Of a stretch of DNA of 64,000 bases, positions 49,831 to 61,000 are shown piece after piece. The notes under the pieces are model-generated. The model saw only the letters and a program-made list of their open reading frames with translations, was not told the origin of the DNA and did not search any database. Origin of the DNA: Glandiceps talaboti (taxonomy: Eukaryota; Hemichordata; Enteropneusta; Spengelidae); assembly GCF_964340395.1 (NCBI RefSeq), contig NW_027554290.1:1-64000 (forward strand). The letters run 5' to 3'. Numbering within the stretch: position 1 is the stretch's first letter; each line of letters begins with the position of its first letter. Made by a program: the position numbers and the translations under genes.

Positions 49831-50149
49831 AGTTTAACCTTGACTGTTGTAGATCATTATTTACTCAGGATAGGTAAAACATTTGTATAGTGTAATCTTG
49901 ACTGTTGTAGATCATTATTTACTCAGGATAGGTAAACCATTTGTATAGTGTAACCTTGACTGTTGTAGATCATTCTTTACTCAGGATAGGTAAAACATTT
50001 GTATAGTGTAACCTTGACTGTTGCAGATCATTATTTACTCAGGATAGGTAAAACATTTGTATAGTGTAACCTTGACTGTTGTAGATCATTATTTACTCAG
50101 GATAGGTAAACCATTTGTATAGTGTTAACTTTGACTGTTGTAGATCATT

Positions 50150-53100
50150 ATTTACTCAGGATAGGTAAACCATTTGTATAGTGTAACCTTGACTGTTGTA
50201 GATCATTATTTACTCAGGAGAGGTAAAACATTTGTATAGTGTAACCTTGACTGTTGTAGATCATTATTTACTCAGGATAGGTAAAACATTTGTATAGTGT
50301 AACCTTGACTGTTGTAGATCATTATTTACTCAGGATAGGTAAAACATTTGTATAGTGTAACCTTGACTGTTGTAGATCATTATTTACTCAGGATAGGTAA
50401 AACATTTGTATACTGTAACCTTGACTGTTGTAGATCATCATTTACTCAGGATAGGTAAAACATTTGTATACTGTAACCTTGACTGTTGTAGATCATTATT
50501 TACCCAGGATAGGTAAACCATTTGTATAGTGTAACCTTGACTGTTGTAGATCATTATTTACTCAGGATAGGTAAAACATTTGTATAGTGTAACCTTGACT
50601 GTTGTAGATCATTATTTACTCAGGATAGGTAAACCATTTGTATAGTGTAACCTTGACTGTTGTAGATCATTATTTACCCAGGATAGGTAAAACATTTGTA
50701 TAGTGTAACCTTGACTGTTGTAGATCATTATTTACTCAGGATAGGTAAAACATTTGTATAGTGTAACCTTGACTGTTGTAGATCATTATTTACTCAGGAT
50801 AGGTAAAACATTTGTATAGTGTAACCTTGACTGTTGTAGATCATTATTTACCCAGGATAGGTAAAACATTTGTATAGTGTAACCTTGACTGTTGTACATC
50901 ATTATTTACTCAGGATAGGTAAAACATTTGTATAGTGTAACCTTGACTGTTGTAGATCATTATTTACTCAGGATAGGTAAACCATTTGTATAGTGTAACC
51001 TTGACTGTTGTAGATCTCTATTTACTCAGGATAGGTAAAACATTTGTATAGTGTAACCTTGACTGTTGTAGATCATTATTTACTCAGGATAGGTAAAACA
51101 TTTGTATAGTGTAACCTTGACTGTTGTAGATCATTATTTACTCAGGATAGGTAAAACATTTGTATAGTGTAACCTTGACTGTTGTAGATCATTATTTACT
51201 CAGGATAGGTAAAACATTTGTATACTGTAACCTTGACTGTTGTAGATCATCATTTACTCAGGATAGGTAAAACATTTGTATACTGTAACCTTGACTGTTG
51301 TAGATCATTATTTACCAAGGATAGGTAAACCATTTGTATAGTGTAACCTTGACTGTTGTAGATCATTATTTACTCAGGATAGGTAAAACATTTGTATAGT
51401 GTAACCTTGACTGTTGTAGATCATTATTTACTCAGGATAGGTAAACCATTTGTATAGTGTAACCTTGACTGTTGTAGATCATTATTTACCCAGGATAGGT
51501 AAAACATTTGTATAGTGTAACCTTGACTGTTGTAGATCATTATTTACTCAGGATAGGTAAAACATTTGTATAGTGTAACCTTGACTGTTGTAGATCATTA
51601 TTTACTCAGGATAGGTAAAACATTTGTATACTGTAACCTTGACTGTTGTAGATCATTATTTACCCAGGATAGGTAAAACATTTGTATAGTGTAACCTTGA
51701 CTGTTGTACATCATTATTTACTCAGGATAGGTAAAACATTTGTATAGTGTAACCTTGACTGTTGTAGATCATTATTTACTCAGGATAGGTAAAACATTTG
51801 TATAGTGTAACCTTGACTGTTGTAGATCATTATTTACTTAGGATAGGTAAACCATTTGTATAGTGTAACCTTGACTGTTGTAGATCTCTATTTACTCAGG
51901 ATAGGTAAAACATTTGTATAGTGTAACCTTGACTGTTGTAGATCATTATTTACTCAGGATAGGTAAAACTTTTGTATAGTGTAACCTTGACTGTTGTAGA
52001 TCATTATTTACTCAGGATAGGTAAAACATTTGTATAGTGTAACCTTGACTGTTGTAGATCATTATTTACTGAGGATAGGTAAAACATTTGTATAGTGTAA
52101 CCTTGATAGTTGTAAGATCATTATTTACTCAGGATAGGTAAACCATTTGTATAGTGTAACCTTGACTGTTGTAGATCATTATTTACTCAGGATAGGTAAA
52201 ACATTTGTATAGTGTAATCTTGACTGTTGTAGATCATTATTTACTCAGGATAGGTAAAACATTTGTATAGTGTAACCTTGACAGTTGTAGATCATTATTT
52301 ACTCAGGATAGGTAAAACATTTGTATAGTGTAACCTTGACTGTTGTAGATCATTATTTACTCAGGATAGGTAAACCATTTGTATACTGTAACCTTGACTG
52401 TTGTAGATCATTATTTACTCAGGATAGGTAAACCATTTGTATAGTGTAACCTTGACTGTTGTAGATCATTATTTACTCAGGATAGGTAAAACATTTGTAT
52501 AGTGTAACCTTGACTGTTGTAGATCATTATTTACTCAGGATAGGTAAAACATTTGTATAGTGTAACCTTGACTGTTGTAGATCATTATTTACTCAGGATA
52601 GGTAAAACATTTGTATAGTGTAAACTTGACTGTTGTAGATCATTATTTACTCAGGATAGGTAAAACATTTGTTTAGTGTAACCTTGACTGTTGTAGATCA
52701 TTATTTACCCAGGATAGGTAAAACATTTGTATAGTGTAACCTTGACTGTTGTACATCATTATTTACTCAGGATAGGTAAAACATTTGTATAGTGTAACCT
52801 TGACTGTTGTAGATCATTATTTACTCAGGATAGGTAAACCATTTGTATAGTGTAACCTTGACTGTTGTAGATCATTATTTACTCAGGATAGGTAAACCAT
52901 TTGTATAGTGTAACCTTGACTGTTGTAGATCATTATTTACTCAGGATAGGTAAACCATTTGTATAGTGTAACCTTGACTGTTGTAGATCATTATTTACTC
53001 AGGATAGGTAAACCATTTGTATAGTGTAACCTTGACTGTTGTAGATCATTATTTACTCAGGATAGGTAAAACATTTGTATAGTGTAACCTTGACTGTTGT

Positions 53101-56100
53101 AGATCATTATTTACCCAGGATAGGTAAAACATTTGTATAGTGTAACCTTGACTGTTGTACATCATTATTTACTCAGGATAGGTAAAACATTTGTATAGTG
53201 TAACCTTGACTGTTGTAGATCATTATTTACTCAGGATAGGTAAACCATTTGTATAGTGTAACCTTGACTGTTGTAGATCTCTATTTACTCAGGATAGGTA
53301 AAACATTTGTATAGTGTAACCTTGACTGTTGTAGATCATTATTTACTCAGGATAGGTAAAACATTTGTATAGTGTAACCTTGACTGTTGTAGATCATTAT
53401 TTACTCAGGATAGGTAAAACATTTGTATAGTGTAACCTTGACTGTTGTAGATCATTATTTACTCAGGATAGGTAAAACATTTGTATACTGTAACCTTGAC
53501 TGTTGTAGATCATCATTTACTCAGGATAGGTAAAACATTTGTATACTGTAACCTTGACTGTTGTAGATCATTATTTACCAAGGATAGGTAAACCATTTGT
53601 ATAGTGTAACCTTGACTGTTGTAGATCATTATTTACTCAGGATAGGTAAAACATTTGTATAGTGTAACCTTGACTGTTGTAGATCATTATTTACTCAGGA
53701 TAGGTAAACCATTTGTATAGTGTAACCTTGACTGTTGTAGATCATTATTTACCCAGGATAGGTAAAACATTTGTATAGTGTAACCTTGACTGTTGTAGAT
53801 CATTATTTACTCAGGATAGGTAAAACATTTGTATAGTGTAACCTTGACTGTTGTAGATCATTATTTACTCAGGATAGGTAAAACATTTGTATACTGTAAC
53901 CTTGACTGTTGTAGATCATTATTTACCCAGGATAGGTAAAACATTTGTATAGTGTAACCTTGACTGTTGTACATCATTATTTACTCAGGATAGGTAAAAC
54001 ATTTGTATAGTGTAACCTTGACTGTTGTAGATCATTATTTACTCAGGATAGGTAAAACATTTGTATAGTGTAACCTTGACTGTTGTAGATCATTATTTAC
54101 TTAGGATAGGTAAACCATTTGTATAGTGTAACCTTGACTGTTGTAGATCTCTATTTACTCAGGATAGGTAAAACATTTGTATAGTGTAACCTTGACTGTT
54201 GTAGATCATTATTTACTCAGGATAGGTAAAACTTTTGTATAGTGTAACCTTGACTGTTGTAGATCATTATTTACTCAGGATAGGTAAAACATTTGTATAG
54301 TGTAACCTTGACTGTTGTAGATCATTATTTACTGAGGATAGGTAAAACATTTGTATAGTGTAACCTTGATAGTTGTAAGATCATTATTTACTCAGGATAG
54401 GTAAACCATTTGTATAGTGTAACCTTGACTGTTGTAGATCATTATTTACTCAGGATAGGTAAAACATTTGTATAGTGTAATCTTGACTGTTGTAGATCAT
54501 TATTTACTCAGGATAGGTAAAACATTTGTATAGTGTAACCTTGACAGTTGTAGATCATTATTTACTCAGGATAGGTAAAACATTTGTATAGTGTAACCTT
54601 GACTGTTGTAGATCATTATTTACTCAGGATAGGTAAACCATTTGTATACTGTAACCTTGACTGTTGTAGATCATTATTTACTCAGGATAGGTAAACCATT
54701 TGTATAGTGTAACCTTGACTGTTGTAGATCATTATTTACTCAGGATAGGTAAAACATTTGTATAGTGTAACCTTGACTGTTGTAGATCATTATTTACTCA
54801 GGATAGGTAAAACATTTGTATAGTGTAACCTTGACTGTTGTAGATCATTATTTACTCAGGATAGGTAAAACATTTGTATAGTGTAAACTTGACTGTTGTA
54901 GATCATTATTTACTCAGGATAGGTAAAACATTTGTTTAGTGTAACCTTGACTGTTGTAGATCATTATTTACCCAGGATAGGTAAAACATTTGTATAGTGT
55001 AACCTTGACTGTTGTACATCATTATTTACTCAGGATAGGTAAAACATTTGTATAGTGTAACCTTGACTGTTGTAGATCATTATTTACTCAGGATAGGTAA
55101 ACCATTTGTATAGTGTAACCTTGACTGTTGTAGATCATTATTTACTCAGGATAGGTAAACCATTTGTATAGTGTAACCTTGACTGTTGTAGATCATTATT
55201 TACTCAGGATAGGTAAACCATTTGTATAGTGTAACCTTGACTGTTGTAGATCATTATTTACTCAGGATAGGTAAACCATTTGTATAGTGTAACCTTGACT
55301 GTTGTAGATCATTATTTACTCAGGATAGGTAAAACATTTGTATAGTGTAACCTTGACTGTTGTATATCATTATTTACTCAGGATAGGTAAACCATTTGTA
55401 TAGTGTAACCTTGACTGTTGTAGATCATTATTTACTCAGGATAGGTAAAACATTTGTATAGTGTAACCTTGACTGTTGTAGATCATTATTTACTCAGGAT
55501 AGGTAAAACATTTGTATAGTGTAACCTTGACTGTTGTAGATCATTATTTACTCAGGATAGGTAAAACATTTGTATAGTGTAACCTTGACTGTTGTAGATC
55601 ATTATTTACTCAGGATAGGTAAAACATTTGTATAGTGTAACCTTGACTGTTGTAGATCATTATTTACCCAGGATAGGTAAAACATTTTGTATAGTGTAAC
55701 CTTGACTGTTGTAGATCATTATTTACTCAGGATAGGTAAAACATTTGTATAGTGTAACCTTGACTGTTGTAGATCATTATTTACTTAGGATAGGTAAACC
55801 ATTTGTATAGTGTAACCTTGACTGTTGTAGATCTCTATTTACTCAGGATAGGTAAAACATTTGTATAGTGTAACCTTGACTGTTGTAGATCATTATTTAC
55901 TCAGGATAGGTAAAACTTTTGTATAGTGTAACCTTGACTGTTGTAGATCATTATTTACTCAGGATAGGTAAAACATTTGTATAGTGTAACCTTGACTGTT
56001 GTAGATCATTATTTACTGAGGATAGGTAAAACATTTGTATAGTGTAACCTTGATAGTTGTAAGATCATTATTTACTCAGGATAGGTAAACCATTTGTATA

Positions 56101-58000
56101 GTGTAACCTTGACTGTTGTAGATCATTATTTACTCAGGATAGGTAAACCATTTGTATAGTGTAACCTTGACTGTTGTAGATCATTATTTACTCAGGATAG
56201 GTAAACCATTTGTATAGTGTAACCTTGACTGTTGTAGATCATTATTTACTCAGGATAGGTAAAACATTTGTATAGTGTAACCTTGACTGTTGTATATCAT
56301 TATTTACTCAGGATAGGTAAACCATTTGTATAGTGTAACCTTGACTGTTGTAGATCATTATTTACTCAGGATAGGTAAAACATTTGTATAGTGTAACCTT
56401 GACTGTTGTAGATCATTATTTACTCAGGATAGGTAAAACATTTGTATAGTGTAACCTTGACTGTTGTAGATCATTATTTACTCAGGATAGGTAAAACATT
56501 TGTATAGTGTAACCTTGACTGTTGTAGATCATTATTTACTCAGGATAGGTAAAACATTTGTATAGTGTAACCTTGACTGTTGTAGATCATTATTTACCCA
56601 GGATAGGTAAAACATTTTGTATAGTGTAACCTTGACTGTTGTAGATCATTATTTACTCAGGATAGGTAAAACATTTGTATAGTGTAACCTTGACTGTTGT
56701 AGATCATTATTTACTTAGGATAGGTAAACCATTTGTATAGTGTAACCTTGACTGTTGTAGATCTCTATTTACTCAGGATAGGTAAAACATTTGTATAGTG
56801 TAACCTTGACTGTTGTAGATCATTATTTACTCAGGATAGGTAAAACTTTTGTATAGTGTAACCTTGACTGTTGTAGATCATTATTTACTCAGGATAGGTA
56901 AAACATTTGTATAGTGTAACCTTGACTGTTGTAGATCATTATTTACTGAGGATAGGTAAAACATTTGTATAGTGTAACCTTGATAGTTGTAAGATCATTA
57001 TTTACTCAGGATAGGTAAACCATTTGTATAGTGTAACCTTGACTGTTGTAGATCATTATTTACTCAGGATAGGTAAAACATTTGTATAGTGTAATCTTGA
57101 CTGTTGTAGATCATTATTTACTCAGGATAGGTAAAACATTTGTATAGTGTAACCTTGACAGTTGTAGATCATTATTTACTCAGGATAGGTAAAACATTTG
57201 TATAGTGTAACCTTGACTGTTGTAGATCATTATTTACTCAGGATAGGTAAACCATTTGTATACTGTAACCTTGACTGTTGTAGATCATTATTTACTCAGG
57301 ATAGGTAAACCATTTGTATAGTGTAACCTTGACTGTTGTAGATCATTATTTACTCAGGATAGGTAAAACATTTGTATAGTGTAACCTTGACTGTTGTAGA
57401 TCATTATTTACTCAGGATAGGTAAAACATTTGTATAGTGTAACCTTGACTGTTGTAGATCATTATTTACTCAGGATAGGTAAAACATTTGTATAGTGTAA
57501 CCTTGACTGTTGTAGATCATTATTTACTCAGGATAGGTAAAACATTTGTTTAGTGTAACCTTGACTGTTGTAGATCATTATTTACCCAGGATAGGTAAAA
57601 CATTTGTATAGTGTAACCTTGACTGTTGTACATCATTATTTACTCAGGATAGGTAAAACATTTGTATAGTGTAACCTTGACTGTTGTAGATCATTATTTA
57701 CTCAGGATAGGTAAACCATTTGTATAGTGTAACCTTGACTGTTGTAGATCATTATTTACTCAGGATAGGTAAACCATTTGTATAGTGTAACCTTGACTGT
57801 TGTAGATCATTATTTACTCAGGATAGGTAAACCATTTGTATAGTGTAACCTTGACTGTTGTAGATCATTATTTACTCAGGATAGGTAAACCATTTGTATA
57901 GTGTAACCTTGACTGTTGTAGATCATTATTTACTCAGGATAGGTAAAACATTTGTATAGTGTAACCTTGACTGTTGTATATCATTATTTACTCAGGATAG
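50150..58000. repeat. Higher-order repeat B (~2263 bp, 39 monomers)
   Basis: A second set of variants repeats at 2,263 bp. TTTACCAAGG recurs near 51313 and 53576, ACTTAGGATAGG at 51836 and 54099, TGATAGTTGTAAG at 52104 and 54367, and TTTGTTTAGTG near 52669 and 54932. Shorter derived copies follow: ACTTAGG at 55783 and 56713 and TGATAGTTG at 56051 and 56981, spaced 1,684 bp (29 monomers) from the preceding copy and then 930 bp (16 monomers). This is tandem growth with internal deletions. Confidence 0.85.
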
Positions 58001-61000
58001 GTAAACCATTTGTATAGTGTAACCTTGACTGTTGTAGATCATTATTTACTCAGGATAGGTAAAACATTTGTATAGTGTAACCTTGACTGTTGTAGATCAT
58101 TATTTACTCAGGATAGGTAAAACATTTGTATAGTGTAACCTTGACTGTTGTAGATCATTATTTACTCAGGATAGGTAAAACATTTGTATAGTGTAACCTT
58201 GACTGTTGTAGATCATTATTTACTCAGGATAGGTAAAACATTTGTATAGTGTAACCTTGACTGTTGTAGATCATTATTTACCCAGGATAGGTAAAACATT
58301 TTGTATAGTGTAACCTTGACTGTTGTAGATCATTATTTACTCAGGATAGGTAAAACATTTGTATAGTGTAACCTTGACTGTTGTAGATCTCTATTTACTC
58401 AGGATAGGTAAAACATTTGACTGTATAGTGTAACCTTGACTGTTGTAGATCATTATTTACTCAGGATAGGTAAAACTTTTGTATAGTGTAACCTTGACTG
58501 TTGTAGATCATTATTTACTCAGGATAGGTAAAACATTTGTATAGTGTAACCTTGACTGTTGTAGATCATTATTTACTCAGGATAGGTAAAACATTTGTAT
58601 ACTGTAACCTTGACTGTTGTAGATCATTATTTACTCAGGATAGGTAAACCATTTGTATAGTGTAACCTTGACTGTTGTAGATCATTATTTACTCAGGATA
58701 GGTAAAACATTTGTATAGTGTAATCTTGACTGTTGTAGATCATTATTTACTCAGGATAGGTAAAACATTTGTATAGTGTAATCTTGACTGTTGTAGATCA
58801 TTATTTACTCAGGATAGGTAAACCATTTGTATAGTGTAACCTTGACTGTTGTAGATCATTATTTACCCAGGATAGGTAAAACATTTGTATAGTGTAACCT
58901 TGACTGTTGTAGATCATTATTTACTCAGGATAGGTAAACCATTTGTATAGTGTAACCTTGACTGTTGTAGATCATTATTTACTCAGGATAGGTAAACCAT
59001 TTGTATAGTGTAACCTTGACTGTTGTAGATCATTATTTACTCAGGATAGGTAAACCATTTGTATAGTGTAACCTTGACTGTTGTAGATCATTATTTACTC
59101 AGGATAGGTAAACCATTTGCATAGTGTAACCTTGACTGTTGTAGATCATTATTTACTCAGGATAGGTAAAACATTTGCATAGTGTAACCTTGACTGTTGT
59201 ATATCATTATTTACTCAGGATAGGTAAACCATTTGTATAGTGTAACCTTGACTGTTGTAGATCATTATTTACTCAGGATAGGTAAAACATTTGTATAGTG
59301 TAACCTTGACTGTTGTAGATCATTATTTACTCAGGATAGGTAAAACATTTGTATAGTGTAACCTTGACTGTTGTAGATCATTATTTACTCAGGATAGGTA
59401 AAACATTTGTATAGTGTAACCTTGACTGTTGTAGATCATTATTTACTCAGGATAGGTAAAACATTTGTATAGTGTAACCTTGACTGTTGTAGATCATTAT
59501 TTACCCAGGATAGGTAAAACATTTTGTATAGTGTAACCTTGACTGTTGTAGATCATTATTTACTCAGGATAGGTAAAACATTTGTATAGTGTAACCTTGA
59601 CTGTTGTAGATCTCTATTTACTCAGGATAGGTAAAACATTTGACTGTATAGTGTAACCTTGACTGTTGTAGATCATTATTTACTCAGGATAGGTAAAACT
59701 TTTGTATAGTGTAACCTTGACTGTTGTAGATCATTATTTACTCAGGATAGGTAAAACATTTGTATAGTGTAACCTTGACTGTTGTAGATCATTATTTACT
59801 CAGGATAGGTAAACCATTTGTATACTGTAACCTTGACTGTTGTAGATCATTATTTACTCAGGATAGGTAAACCATTTGTATAGTGTAACCTTGACTGTTG
59901 TAGATCATTATTTACTCAGGATAGGTAAAACATTTGTATAGTGTAACCTTGACTGTTGTAGATCATTATTTACTCAGGATAGGTAAAACATTTGTATAGT
60001 GTAATCTTGACTGTTGTAGATCATTATTTACTCAGGATAGGTAAAACATTTGTATAGTGTAATCTTGACTGTTGTAGATCATTATTTACTCAGGATAGGT
60101 AAACCATTTGTATAGTGTAACCTTGACTGTTGTAGATCATTCTTTACTCAGGATAGGTAAAACATTTGTATAGTGTAACCTTGACTGTTGCAGATCATTA
60201 TTTACTCAGGATAGGTAAAACATTTGTATAGTGTAACCTTGACTGTTGTAGATCATTATGTACTCAGGATAGGTAAACCATTTGTATAGTGTTAACTTTG
60301 ACTGTTGTAGATCATTATTTACTCAGGATAGGTAAACCATTTGTATAGTGTAACCTTGACTGTTGTAGATCATTATTTACTCAGGATAGGTAAAACATTT
60401 GTATAGTGTAACCTTGACTGTTGTAGATCATTATTTACTCAGGATAGGTAAACCATTTGTATAGTGTAACCTTGACTGTTGTAGATCATTATTTACTCAG
60501 GATAGGTAAAACATTTGTATACTGTAAACTTGACTGTTGTAGATCATCATTTACTCAGGATAGGTAAAACATTTGTATACTGTAACCTTGACTGTTGTAG
60601 ATCATTATTTACCCAGGATAGGTAAACCATTTGTATAGTGTAACCTTGACTGTTGTAGATCATTATTTACTCAGGATAGGTAAAACATTTGTATAGTGTA
60701 ACCTTGACTGTTGTAGATCATTATTTACTCAGGATAGGTAAACCATTTGTATAGTGTAACCTTGACTTTTATAGATCATTATTTACCCAGGATAGGTAAA
60801 ACATTTGTATAGTGTAACCTTGACTGTTGTAGATCATTATTTACTCAGGATAGGTAAAACATTTGTATAGTGTAACCTTGACTGTTGTAGATCATTATTT
60901 ACTCAGGATAGGTAAAACATTTGTATAGTGTAACCTTGACTGTTGTAGATCATTATTTACCCAGGATAGGTAAAACATTTGTATAGTGTAACCTTGACTG

